From the NCBI GenBank assembly GCA_030220185.1, contig JASPKZ010007294.1:942001-1006000 (forward strand): a DNA stretch of 64,000 nt. Reading direction: 5' to 3'. Shown here piece by piece: positions 23,052 to 34,205 of this stretch; the stretch's first letter is position 1, and each line of letters starts with the position of its first letter. The notes under the pieces were generated by a model. The model worked only from the letters and a program-made list of their open reading frames with translations. It did no database searches and was not told where the DNA came from. The translations under genes were made by a program, and so were the position numbers. The stretch comes from Diploptera punctata (Eukaryota > Arthropoda > Insecta > Blattodea > Blaberidae).

Positions 23052-23342
23052 TGATGAGGATCATAATAGTAGTGTAATTGAAGGTGACGTCGGTGCTAGA
23101 TATGTTACAGCTATTTGAAGAATTTTCACATCAAAGCCTCTTCGGCCTACAAGACGTGTAGTACAAAAGTTGTAAAAGAACGGGAAGGACTAAGAAATGA
23201 AGATAAAGTGAAAAACATTAGAGAATAATTTGAAAAATTCTTTACATCGGAAATTATAAACATCATAAAACACACCAATGAAGAAGCAGCAAGAATAAAT
23301 ATACCAGTAAAAATATATGTAAGTTTGTAGCTTATTATCTAT

Positions 23343-23770
23343 ATGAGACTAGAATATATCAGTCGCACCTCTGTTTCAGATCTCTGGTCTAATATTTCTG
23401 GCAGATTAATATATACTGCAACTATGAGCGGGACCAGATTACTGAAACTAACTGAATTAATTATATTTGATGATAGAGAAACTCGATATGAACGCAGGGA
23501 ACAAAATAAGTGTACAGCAATAAGACAGGTGTTTCAAAAAATAACCAAGCTTTGCCTACATGTTTTTCTGCTGGGATTCATATAGTAGTTGATGAAATGA
23601 TATCATTATTCCGTGGAAGGTGTCCATTCAAAATGTAAGCGTAAGAAAGAAAAATACAACAAAATTAGTAAAACAGCAATATCATTTGTGTCACAGGGGA
23701 GGCATAGCAAGAAAATAGTGATTTGTTCAAAATGTGAACAGAGTTTTGAGCATTATACCATCAATGATTA
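23343..23770 (+). pseudogene. piggyBac-like transposase, core and tail remnants
   Basis: The 23343-23585 frame encodes TKL..LTELIIFDDRETRYERREQNKCTAIRQVFQK, matching the conserved 'FDD..TR..RR..DK...IR.VF' region of DDE_Tnp_1_7 (piggyBac) proteins. Just after a frameshift come VDEMISLFRGRCPFKM, the second catalytic Asp region, and near 23700-23770 a short Cys-pair tail (ICSKCEQSFEHY). Large parts of the enzyme are missing. Confidence 0.7.
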
Positions 23771-24081
23771 GATTTTGGGTATTGACCTGAATTCATTGTT
23801 TCTACAAATATCAATAATTGATTTGCACGAATGTTTTACTTAAATTAAAACATATACTACTGTATCAGTCTAAATATGTAATGTGATCATTGAAAACGTA
23901 ATGTGAAACTAAGTTAAATATTAAATAAATAAACATGACATTCTATAGCATTTCATTTTAAAACAAATAAGTTAAAATGTGTTAAAAATTACTCATATAT
24001 ATTGTTTTAAGTGATGGTCACGAAGTACCCCTCCCCCCGTTGGTAGTATATGTTCTGTAATATAGGTTGGTATTGCTAAGG

Positions 24082-26203
24082 TCAATCCTTTTAATAATTC
24101 CGACGCCATCGGAAATAGAATCCATGAGCTTCCGGCTACTTCTAACAAAATTGATGTAAATTATTTTAACAACTGATGTATTTAAACGAATCTATCCTAT
24201 GTAAACTAACAATCTATGTCAACGAGTCCAAAGGTCACAGGTCACCCACAAAATAAATGTTTAATACATAATGTATTATAACCTTAAGATCCAGCTACCG
24301 GGAAGCTATGTCCGGAGGGAAGAAATAAATTTGAAATTTAGAACTATACCTGATCCTAAACAGAAGGTTTAGTTATGTATTCCGGAACACCTGTGTATCA
24401 CATTTCTGCACGCAATGTATCTTATATTGTTCGGAATATTTCCTACGTCTCCTAAATGCTTAGCTATTTTGAAACGAAATAATACAATTATGTTGTAAAA
24501 AACAGTCAATGTATTTTACTACAAAAATCATGTGTATGTAATGAAATCAAGAATAAAGCATTCGAAAGCTTTCACAAAATGATGAGTAAAGGTTTGTGAG
24601 AAAGAAAACATTCACCTTATAAGCAGTAACTTGAATTAGAGATATCAATTATTCCGGATACTCTAAAGGACAAAATTGTGCACGAAAATGGGAGCTATGT
24701 TAAGTGATTTTTTTTTCCTACTCCAATATTTACCTATCTTAAAATTGATAACATATTATAACTGATAAGAATCTTTGTGAGCCGATGCCACACTTATCGT
24801 AACTGAATACGATAAAAATTTCGAGATGTCAGTTGGAGTTTTGAATTTTTTCACTACTCTGTAGAGGAATGCGGTACAGAGGGTCACCCCTATAGAGGAA
24901 TGTGGTACAGAGGTTTAATTCTGTAGAGGAATACCATACAGGGTGTATATGGAAGATATTTACTTGGAACTGCAGAAAATTAAATTAAGATTGGAACCCA
25001 CGGTCTAAGACTGAAGATAGTTAAGATCGGTTGTTTGCGTGTTCATTGAATATTAAAATGAAGACTATCTGAGATGCAGGAACTGCTAAACCAACAAAAT
25101 CCCTTAGCTAGTTAAATTTAAGGTCTGATTTTACTGTTTACAGAATATAGAACTATTTTTATATTTAAATTATTTTTAAATTTCGACATTCAGATAAATT
25201 TCGCTTCTAATGGTCGGATTTCGTAACTTTTAAACAATACTTTAATTTTTTTATTTCAATAGCATGATCATATATACCAAGTATCTTTGCGATAATTCGA
25301 AAATTACGGCCTCCAAAGCAATTGTATAAATTTTCGTTTCAGGCGAACCTCCATTTCAAATTATCTGATTTTGCTACTTAAAGAAGTCGACCTCACTTTA
25401 TTGCTATAGGCCGAGTTCGGTTGCCGTTGGAGCGTCAATATACACACTTTTTTTTCGCCTTTTTTCATTTTCAGTGATTAATAAGTAGGATCGAAAGAAA
25501 TTTGTGATTTTTTCAAAAATATGTTCATGAGAGAAACCGCAACAGCTTTAATATTTGGGAATTCGCTAGAAGGAGTGTCGATTGTGTGTATCAGCTTCAG
25601 TACTTGAATGAAGCAAGTGGGTTATTTCGTGTGAGATGAGGCACCGGTCTTTGAGAAGTACTTAGGCCTACCAATCGCACCACACCACTGTAAACATTCT
25701 TCCTTGCGCTCTAAAAACTTAATGTGACCGTCAATATGGAGGATATGTTCCAGAGGATAAAAGCTCAAATGTACCTTCTAATCTGCTACATTTTTCAGTT
25801 ATTATAAGTCACTTTTAAATTAAAAATGAATTATTACAATAGCCGTAAAACAAGTAGGCCTACTACAAGTATACAACTTCCTATCAAATAAAAAAAATCA
25901 AAACATGTAAGTCTGCATATTAGTAGGCCTATATATGTAAAAGTAGAGAGATAGATAGCATGATAAGTCTGGCAATAGGGCGATTGTTTACGATTTGAAC
26001 TGATGCAACTGATATAAAATGATCCATTCACTATATGATGGGTTTTAAAAAATCCAAGCATTAAGATCTAATCAGCCACATATCCAACATTTATCTTTTT
26101 GCAGAATTCGTAACATTTTCAGCAAATTATGAGCAATTCTTTAAAATTAATTTATTATGCGGTTATTTAGATAATTAATTCTTGTGTTCTTGCGTACAAT
26201 GTC
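24082..26203. other. No gene; one small tandem repeat
   Basis: 2.1 kb of AT-rich sequence with no recognisable gene or transposon. Near 24857-24945 three ~36-bp units share 'tagaggaat..ggtacag'. Confidence 0.5.
24857..24945. repeat. Three-unit short tandem repeat
   Basis: 'ctgtagaggaatgcggtacag' variants begin near 24859, 24892 and 24922. Confidence 0.7.
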
Positions 26204-26850
26204 TTCTTCTTCTTCTTAATCTTCATCACGATTTAGGCTTATTTACTGGCCTGTTCCGGCTCCAAATTCCTGCTCTTTCGATCTTTTCTTTGGTCTTCCC
26301 AAACTTCTTCTTCCTCGTGGTGAATAGTTGAATGCTTCTTTTGGTATTCTATTCTCAGTCATCCTTGCTAAGTGTTCTTTCCAGTTTGTTCTGTATTTTT
26401 CTATTGTTGTGTTTAATTCCTCTACTTTTAGTTGTTGTCTTATTTCTGTGTTATGTTTTTGTCTGTTCTTTGATATCCTGCTATTGGTCTGAGGAATTTC
26501 ATTTCAGCAGCTTGTATTCTGGCAGATTGTTGTGCTGTCACTGCCCAGGTTTCAGATCCATAAGTAATAATAGACACTGCCATTATCTTCTATAATTTCA
26601 TTATAGTGTCTTTCCTGGCTTTATTTTTCAAAGTTCTTTTTAGTGTTCTTGTTATATAATTAAACTTATTTAGTTTGTTATGTTATATCTGTTTCCGCTG
26701 TGTGCGATATTTCGCAACCTAGGAAGTTATATCTTACCATTTGTTCTATTGGTTTATTTTCTAATATTATCTTTGTCCGAACTGGATGAGCGCCCTTGAA
26801 GGTCATTGTTTTTGATTTTTCTGATGACATTTCTATGTTGTATTTTTATC
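26204..26850 (-). mobile_element. LINE family E, 3' end with (AAG)n tail
   Basis: On the minus strand, fragments read TMTFKGAHPVRTKIILENKP, YNFLGCEIS, SETWAVTAQQSARIQAAEMKFLRP and a basic C-terminus, the usual end of a LINE polyprotein after the polymerase palm. The tail is a GAA/AAG run (26204-26218 on the plus strand as ttcttcttcttctt). It meets a plus-strand LINE 5' segment at about 26850. Confidence 0.7.
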
Positions 26851-27440
26851 ACCTTGGTGTGGTAGGGAGGTTTAGTACCAATGCCCCAGACGATCATAAC
26901 TGAGAAGCTTTGGCTTGCGGTTAGATAAGAGGAAAGGGAACTAAGAATAATCCGCATCGTGAGAGCAACGACCACATTGGAAGCTGCAAACACGGAAGAC
27001 CACAACGGCAGACATGACGGAGATAGAAATATCGGAACGGCGAAAATGGCGGAAGTGACAACCGAATCTCTGGGGATGAAATAAGAGACCCAGCTCGGGG
27101 AAATAAGAGTGACACAAGGAAGCAAGTCCAAAGGCTTTAAGGAGGCAGCCCCTCCAAAGGACTAACGCAAAGCATAAGGATAACCGTTTTGGAATTCAAG
27201 ACCAAATTAAACTAGCAACATGGAATGTCAGAGGAATACATCATAAAGAAACCGAACTGGAAAGGGAATTAAGAAAAGGAGCTATAGATATAGAGTGATA
27301 ACCGAAACAATAAAGAAACAAGGAGGAAGTCAATATCTACAGTAAGTAATTATATAATATTTTGTAGTGGAGTTGAAATAACAGAAAGAGCTCAAGCAGG
27401 ATTAGGAATTGTGCACAATGTAATATCATATTAAGCCATG
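26851..27440 (+). mobile_element. LINE 5' leader and endonuclease start
   Basis: After a ~370-bp leader, LATWNVRGIHHKETELERELRK (about 27217-27280) is the first strand of an EEP endonuclease; AVI/VITET and later SGVEITERAQAGLGIVH are the next conserved parts, in broken frames. The segment then ends. It lies head to head with the minus-strand LINE 3' end at 26204-26850. Confidence 0.65.
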
Positions 27441-27484
27441 AAGTCATCTCAATTCATCCTATTCTCTTAGCGCTTATTTAATTG

Positions 27485-27650
27485 TAGAATTCCACACCAC
27501 TGCGGTCTAGTGGCAATGTAGCACTGGGCCCGTGTTCGATCCGCGGTAGGAACAAGTTTCCTGGGTGAGGTTTCATCGGAGTATTTCTTCACCAAAACAT
27601 AAATGTCAGGAAATTATAAGATTCAAATACTAGCCGAACACCACGCGGCC
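27485..27650 (+). mobile_element. tRNA-derived SINE (S1 family), head fragment
   Basis: Begins with a tRNA-like promoter region: cactgcggtctagtggcaa (box A-like) and gtgttcgatccgcgg (box B-like), followed by ctgggtgaggtttcatcgg and atgtcaggaaa, both shared with the S1 copies at 44978-45310 and 50785-51094. Sequence to 28257 beyond it is not recognised. Confidence 0.7.
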
Positions 27651-28257
27651 ATAAAAAACATCTATATTATATTCGACTTGTACAAACCGTGTGATGAGTG
27701 TGTATGTAAATATTGTGAACAAAGGTGCGAGAAGTATCACGCATTGGTCTGCACAAGCAGACAAGAAACTCTGACACAGTTGTGTCAATAAGTGTAAAGA
27801 ACCATGCACATTGTGCGCATTTCCTATTATTATTATTATATTCGACTTGTTTAGTACGAATGTATTGTCTTAAGTGTTCGTATTGTCACGGAGGTAGCCC
27901 TGGTATTAAGGCAGGGGAGGCTCTATATACTTCTGTGGTGAAAAAAAAGTCCATATGTGATTCAATGTTTAAAATCTTGTCCCAAAAGGTCGTGTTCCTG
28001 TAAGACTCACGAGGGGTGGGACATGTTAAAGTACTTACAAAAGGAGATGTTCAACTAAGGTAAGGAATGAAAGATTTTTAATATTAAATGGTGAGTGTGA
28101 ATATAAACAATTTTGACAACTGATAACTCTATTATTTGAGACCCTTGATTCCCTATACAGAATTACTTATCTGTGAAACCTATAGAATCTGGTAAAACAT
28201 CTTTAGTATAATTAATTCACATCCTGTCGATATTAATGACAAAATTGTAGAATATAA
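27651..28257. other. No recognisable feature
   Basis: Two overlapping short frames here show no family features and no support as genes. Confidence 0.4.
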
Positions 28258-28593
28258 CTTTGCTACCATTAGTAAAGTGGGTGCGTAACATTGAGTTTAC
28301 TTAAGGGGAGGAAAATAGATTACGGGTATTTGAGAAAAAAGTTCTTAGAAAAAAAATTGGACCAAAGATAAATGAACAGGGAGGTGAATGGAAAAGATTA
28401 CATAACATGATATTTATGGGGATTCAGATGTAATAAGAACAATTAAGTCTCGTAGATTGAGAGGAAAGAACATGGGAATGAAAGAGGGTATTAGAAACTG
28501 TTTGTAGGGAAACCGCCCAGTTTGTAGGCCATGAATGAGATGTCAGAATAAAAATAAATCATAACTTGAGGGAGGTAAATATTACAGGGGATG

Positions 28594-28746
28594 ATCTTGA
28601 AGAAGATTTTGAGACCCTTGAGGGTGCCAGACGCAGTCTCTGGCGAAATGTCGGGGAACTACAAGCCTCACGACCACGGTCTACAGCCCGAAAATCGTCT
28701 TCAAGATCATCATAGCAACCCCGGCCATGAAAGTCTACGTCAATAC
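28594..28746 (+). mobile_element. Solo hammerhead-family short element
   Basis: Inserted in LINE A with an exact 13-bp duplication attacaggggatg (28581-28593 and 28747-28759). It holds one hammerhead-like unit, the family tail gaccacggtctacagcccg, and the end ccccggccatgaaagtct, the same order as in the 22499-22820 and 17113-17246 elements. It also has an internal inverted pair (atcttgaagaagatttt and aaaatcgtcttcaagat). No protein. Its clear borders define the unit size of this family. Confidence 0.85.
28614..28656 (+). ncRNA. Hammerhead-like motif, degenerate core
   Basis: Stem I ACCC/GGGG, a 6-bp stem II GCCAGA/UCUGGC, GAAA, and GUC cleavage triplet are present, but the first core segment reads UUGAGGG instead of CUGANGA (C3 and A9 changed). 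Likely inactive descendant of the family 2 ribozyme. Confidence 0.55.
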
Positions 28747-28854
28747 ATTACAGGGGATGCCTGAAACGCATTAGCTCGGGATAGTGATGTATGGGGAGTT
28801 GATGTCCGCGCGGCTATAAACCTACGATTGTAGTGCCTGTGAGTTTTTTTTTAG

Positions 28855-29150
28855 TTACAATTTGTGAAGTCATCTCACTACAGGTTTTTGAAGGCCCTAG
28901 GTTTCCCACTTTCTAGACAATTGACACAATATATCATTTGGTTTGTCAACCCTGCTTGACGGGCGTCTTTACTACCAGGACGTGCGTCTGATATTCATGT
29001 CAATTGAGTCGGTTCCAGGATAATTATGCTGCCAGATAGTTTACGAAGTTTTAAAACCCTGATTCCACTGAGACTCGAAACTCCAGCCTTTCAGTTTTGT
29101 ACCATACTGCTTTAACTTCCTACACTATCGCATTCCTCCAGAAAAGTTTA
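28855..29150 (-). mobile_element. SINE-like repeat S4, copy 1
   Basis: Shares the order 'ctagacaat ... gttgtcaaccctgc ... ccaggac ... tgtcaattgagtcgg ... ccaggataattatgctgcca' with 53650-53868. On the minus strand its start may be tRNA-like (gttaaagcag, gtttcgagtctc), which would make it a SINE; this is uncertain. Confidence 0.5.
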
Positions 29151-29584
29151 AATCTGCCGAGTATATATTGAACTCGGGTCCGCGAGTAGAGAGGCAGACT
29201 GCTACGCCGAAGGATCTTGGCTACCATTATCTTAGGTTAATCATATAGGCCTTTTATAGTGAATCCTATTTGAATTTATGCGAGTATAGTTTAATGGATT
29301 CAAAATATTTACCACATTCTTTTATTTGAACCGGGTTAAGCTACTTTGTTTGCACCATCTGTTTTTTATTATAAACAGGATCTTTGCTCGATTCAGAATC
29401 TTCAATTTTAATTAATTGGAATTTATTATTCGAACCGCATTTTTAATCGGAATTCTATATACACAACATGATTATTAAAGTAGAATGCCGTAATTAATTT
29501 CCTCTTTGAAATAACTTAGTTGCAGATGTGGTTAAAATAATACATTCAAAATATATTTTATGTAAATATAAGTTAACTTTTAAT
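29151..29584. other. No recognisable feature
   Basis: AT-rich spacer before PLE copy 2. Confidence 0.4.
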
Positions 29585-29812
29585 TGTACATGTTATTATT
29601 AATGTTTTCGTGAATTTGGTTTTCTATGATTGTCCAACATTTGCCGAATAGCATAGCGGCCTCTTGTGTGTAGTAGTATAGCTGGTTGTTTATGTTTTCA
29701 ACAAAAGTACAAAAACAGGCCGAAATCAATTGGATAAAAAACGAAATCAGATTCCTATACATAAAGAAGCACAACATCAACAATCAGCTATACTACTACA
29801 CAAGAGGCCGCT

Positions 29813-32030
29813 ATGCTATTCGGCAAATGTTGGACAATCATAGAAAACCAAATTCACGAAAAGATTAATAATAACATGTACAATAGATATGAAACAATGA
29901 ACAAGAAGCTAACTAAATTAAAGGCCATGCAACATAACACAAATCTAAAACATAACAGCAAATCACACAATTTTGAGGACAAAAGAATTACAAACCTTAC
30001 AAAAATAAAATTCAATAAACAGGAAACAGACTTACTAGAAAAGGAATACAAATTCAATTTCCCTACACACAATGTAAAAAAGAACACAACAAAATTTAAG
30101 TACTGAAAGTGAAATTGCAATAAATAAACTTAACATTAATAACAACAATCATGTTAGATATGAAGCAGCAAAAGTCATAAAAGAAACTTCACCAACGATA
30201 AACATTAAAGATATACAAACTCTTAAGAACATCTCTAAAATAAAAACAAAATTTAGGAGCAATAATATAATACACACAAAAGCCGACAAGGGCAATACAA
30301 AAGTTATTATAGAAAAGGAAGAATACATCAATAAAACGAAACAATTTATAAAAGAAAACCATTTCAAAAAAATTGAGAAAGATCCCACAGGAAAGTATAA
30401 CTGACAAATAAAAGAAGCATTAAAATCGTGCCCTCTAATCACCAACACAATTAATAACGAACATAATAAATACAAAAACACCAAATGGATAAATAATACT
30501 CCCTCACCACCAGTAATGAAAGCCCTTCCAAAAATCCATAAAGACAACATTCCCATAAGACCAATTGTTAATTGCACGAATGCTCCTAACTATAAAATTT
30601 CCAAATTAGTCGCTCAGAAAATGAAAAATGATGTCAAACTTGAAAATCGTTATACAATTAAGAACTCATTTGAACTAGCAGATAAACTACATCATTTAGA
30701 AATCAATAGAAACACTAAAATGACGTCATTCGACATAAAAAACCTCTTCACAAATATCCCGATAAACGAAACAGCAAACATAATAAAACAAAAACTAACA
30801 GACAGCAAACTTGAAGAAAACTATATCAATCAGTTAAACAAATTAATAACAACAACAATAAAACAAATTCACTTCCAATTTAATAATGAACTTTTTAATC
30901 AAGAAGACGGGATCCCGATGGGGAGTCCTACATCCGGAATAATGGCCGAAATCTTCCTACAAGAACTGGAAAATAAACATTTTGAGGAACTAATACGCAA
31001 ATTCAACATCAAACTAATAATGCGATCTGTCGATGACGGTCTAGTAATATACGACAATGAAAACAGAAAAGAAAAAGAAATGTTACAAGACTTAAATAAC
31101 GTGCATGAAAAAATCACTTTCACCGAAGAAATAGAAGTTAATAATAGCATAAACTACCTAGATTTGTCTATAACCAAAAATATACACAACAATAAACTAG
31201 AAATCGGTAACTACCGGAAACCTACAAACCTATAAACAAAAAAATCTACACACCATTTTCAACAGAAAATTAGTACATTTAATAGCTTAATCAGTAGAAT
31301 GTTGAAAATCCCATTAAGCAAAGACAATTATATCCAAGAACTCAACTACATTAAATATGCCTATATGGCACAAACCAATGGCTATAATGAAGAAATCATA
31401 TATAAACTCATAAATAAACAAAAAAGGAAGAACAATATAACCAACATAACTAAACTAGAAAAATAATCTGACAACAACAAGATAACATGGATAACACTTA
31501 CATACACATGAAAAGAAACGACAAAATTAGCCAACACACTAAAGAAAGCCGATAAAAACGTAAAAATAGCATACAGAACTAATAACAAATTAAACAACAT
31601 AATATACAATAATATTGAAGAAAATAACATTTTTAACAGCAGAGGAGTATATAAATTGACATGTAAGGACTGCAACAAATTTTATATAGGAAGAACAAAC
31701 AGGAGTTTTAACATCAGATTTAAAGAACATTTTCGAGATTTCATTCACGCAGAAGGAAAATCAAGCTATGCAAAACACGATATCCATGAATTACATCGCA
31801 TGTTAAATATTGAAAACACCCTAACAGTAATGCACAGAGAAAATAATCCAGCGAAGATAAACGTACTCGAAGAGATGGAAATCATGAAAACAGCTCACAA
31901 CAACGGCAATCTGATAAACGAAAACGAACCCAATACATGTAACCCCCTCTACCAGATCTTCAGAGAAACACCAGTTTTGAATCCTGCGATGACGGGACAA
32001 GTCCCGAAAGCGCTACAGTTAAATAATTAA
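29813..32030 (+). pseudogene. PLE-2 polyprotein (RT plus GIY-YIG), broken
   Basis: Order: N-terminal Lys/Asn-rich region (FGKCWTIIENQIHEKINN), THTKADKGNTKVIIEKEEYI, LPKIHKDNIPIRPIVNCTN, MTSFDIKNLFTNIPINE (motif A), QEDGIPMGSPTSGIMAEIF (motif B), then RSVDDGLVIYD where the catalytic box has become SVDD, and the GIY-YIG part VYKLTCKDCNKFYIGRTNRSFN from 31650. Stops fall near 30402, 31233, 31464 and 31510. The reading frame from 30516 to 31235 is the longest open piece. Catalytic Tyr loss and stops make it inactive. Confidence 0.9.
31983..32018 (+). ncRNA. Hammerhead relic in PLE-2, core base deleted
   Basis: cctg-cgatga-cgggacaagtcccg-aaagcgctacag: stem I CUG/CAG, stem II CGGGAC/GUCCCG and GAAA remain, but CUGAUGA has lost its U and reads CGAUGA. 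Probably inactive. Confidence 0.7.
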
Positions 32031-32090
32031 TTAAGTTGAGGAGACGGACCTTTCAGGTGAATATTCCATAATTTTATATTTTAATTTTAA

Positions 32091-32732
32091 ATATAAGTTG
32101 TTTTAATGCATTGTATTCTACAATACACATTGTAAAAGTTAACTTGAAATGCAGTTTTGTTGCTATTTATTTAGATTTTTATTGATTATTACTGAAACAT
32201 TGTAAAATCGTAGATAAAATTGTCTTAATTTCTCTACTTCCGCCTTTTCTTAAAGAGAACTTGAAATAGGGAGTCAGCACACAAACTTCTTCTTACTCAT
32301 AGAATAGGCACTGTACATACTTCCTTAATATTGAGTAAACATTTTTCGACATTACGTTCATGTATTTTATTCGTTGTATATTTCCCTCTTTTTTTTTCGT
32401 TTTATTCGTCTTTTAATTTCGTTTACCTTTTGACATAAGAACGAGAGACACGCTCAGACGCAAGGTAGAAATTTAAAATGTCTACCTCACATAAAATAGA
32501 GCCTGAGTCACTGGACTGGAAGGTAGGTACTCAACTAACATATTGAAGCTTTTTTTAAGGCAAGAACACATTCACTAATTTGCACTTGCAATTAGGAACA
32601 ATTATTTATAATAATTTTAATAAAATATTTATGTTTCACATAGGTAAATAAGCTAATTATATATTACGATAGACTTATGCAATTCACCTCTGGTCTCGTG
32701 ATTCTTTCATTGCTCATTTGAGACAATGTTAA
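32091..32732. other. No recognisable feature
   Basis: AT-rich, no coding or repeat signal. Confidence 0.4.
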
Positions 32733-32963
32733 GCTATGTAAAATTTAAAATATAAAATAGATAACTGAGATCTCAGTCGTCCTCAACTTTAGAAAGGCTG
32801 TAAGATATGAAGTACTTTCAGAACATATGCTCCATCCTCAACATGCAAATTGGTTCTAGTTGTTTGTGAGAATCTTGTAGAGAGGGAGCACACATTCATA
32901 TCTTACAGCCTTTATAATGTTGAGATCTCAGATACCTATTTTGTAATTTAAAATTTACATAGT
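32733..32963. repeat. Foldback (MITE-like) with ~75-bp arms
   Basis: Left arm 32733-32807 and right arm 32890-32963 are inverted: ctatgtaaa, ctgagatctca and aggctgtaagatatgaa recur in order. The loop is about 82 bp. The edges lie in AT-rich DNA and no sure target duplication was found. Immediately right, 'cctcaacgg...catgaatttta' (32968-33000) resembles the PLE 3' tail. Confidence 0.65.
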
Positions 32964-34205
32964 GACCTCAACGGCGTTTCGTCATGAATTTTAAAAGTAT
33001 TGAATGTTAATCTACTAGCAGATTTTATCACAACTTTAATGATAATCATCCACTTGTTTCCTAAACAGTAATGTGATTCGTATTCCATGTAAAATTGTAT
33101 ATTTAGGCTGTTGTAATGTCATTTACAACAGTCAAAATGACCCATAATGAAATATGTTCCCCTCCGGGTAGGATAGCCACTATTCCCAAGTTGATGTGTT
33201 AATTTCGTTATAGAATTATCATTAAAATAACAGAAACGGCCTAATAACAGAAAAGTAAGATTTTCTCTTTATATGCCTATAAATGATGAACTTTGTAGCC
33301 GTGTTTTGTGAAAGTTATTAATTTTCGTTAAAGTCATCACGCTGATTTTAGCCTATTTTCTTGAAATTGTAAATAACAGGAGTGTCCTTTTGCGGAAAAA
33401 AGCTAAAAACATTATCGCATTATTTGAGCACCGAATTTAAAATGTGCGAATTAATTCAAGTTGTAATGTAATAAATATAGATTCTGTAAATGAATGCTTC
33501 TGTGGAATAACAATCAGCATGTGTGGCTGGCATCCATGGTATCAGGGTGCGTTTTTAGGCCGCACAGCACAAGTTTTATTTGATTATAGAGTCTAATGGC
33601 ATTCACTCAGCTTCCTAAAGACAACTGATTAGCTATTTAATGCGAAAAGTAAAGAATCTAGCGAAACATTTAAACCAATGTTGAAGTATTTACTTCCTAC
33701 ATTGTCATCTGACAGCGAATGATCGTATTAACGTCAGTGGGCGTAGGTTCATAGGAGGTGGGGTATCACGGTTTTAAATGTTTAGAAAACCTACTAATAT
33801 TTTGTTTAAAGTTTGTTCATATTTATTATTTTCGTGATGGTATTTTTTAAATAGCAGGCAATAATAATATAGGCCTCTCGGGCCCGGTACCTCAAAGCAC
33901 TGGGAATAGGTTATCGCATTTAATTTTTTAAATAATTTATTTACCCAATAATTTTGAAGTTCAGGGACCTTAGAGAATGTTGGGTTAGAGGCAGCAGGTA
34001 TATCGCAAATCAGCTAGAAACTTCTTTACATTCTTGCAGGTGAGGAATTTTTATTATCATTTCATGCTTAGCACATTAATTTTATCCAGAGGACAACAGT
34101 TGTAGCCAAAATTCCATATGGACTAATTCGATACTTCAATTTCTATTGCGATTCTAAAGTAGAAATACAATTACTTAGGGAATAGTTTCACATGCTCCCA
34201 TGGAA
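32964..34205. other. No gene; possible PLE tail piece at its start
   Basis: Apart from the ~35-bp PLE-tail match near 32968-33000 and a short palindrome near 33108-33130, nothing recognised. Confidence 0.4.

Larger units (their letters stand above)
22125..24081 (+). mobile_element. piggyBac-like transposon relic
   Basis: Left end: TTAA (22121-22124) then CCCTAGCAAAACC, the typical piggyBac start. Right end: inverted ttggtattgctaagg (24067-24081) followed by TCAA, a one-base decay of TTAA. Next to each end is a subterminal homopolymer block: G10 at 22141-22150 and C-rich cccctcccccc near 24030. A second C-run copy (22302-22345) lies inside, in the same orientation as the right one. The transposase is fragmentary. 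A hammerhead foldback inserted at 22499-22820, so it is younger. Confidence 0.7.
28258..28845 (+). mobile_element. LINE family A, 3' fragment split by a hammerhead insert
   Basis: Matches the last part of family A from the segment for LPVILYGCETWTL to gtgcctgtgag. A 153-bp insert (28594-28746) with a 13-bp duplication divides it. Frames are broken. Confidence 0.8.
29585..32090 (+). mobile_element. Penelope-like element copy 2 with 5' snapback
   Basis: Plus-strand PLE of the same lineage as copy 1. Its first ~105 bp (about 29592-29693) are an inverted copy of 29782-29880, so the 5' end is a hairpin around the N-terminal coding segment, unlike copy 1 where the inverted piece comes from the 3' end. 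The polyprotein is then readable to 32030 with one frameshift (near 30095) and several stops. A hammerhead relic lies at 31983-32018. The 3' tail runs to about 32090. Confidence 0.85.

Noticed and set aside
26754..27131. 125-codon minus-strand frame, Ser-rich
   Set aside because: Lies antisense across the joint of two LINE pieces; no independent support.
30149..30577. 142-codon hydrophobic minus-strand frame
   Set aside because: Antisense shadow of PLE-2.
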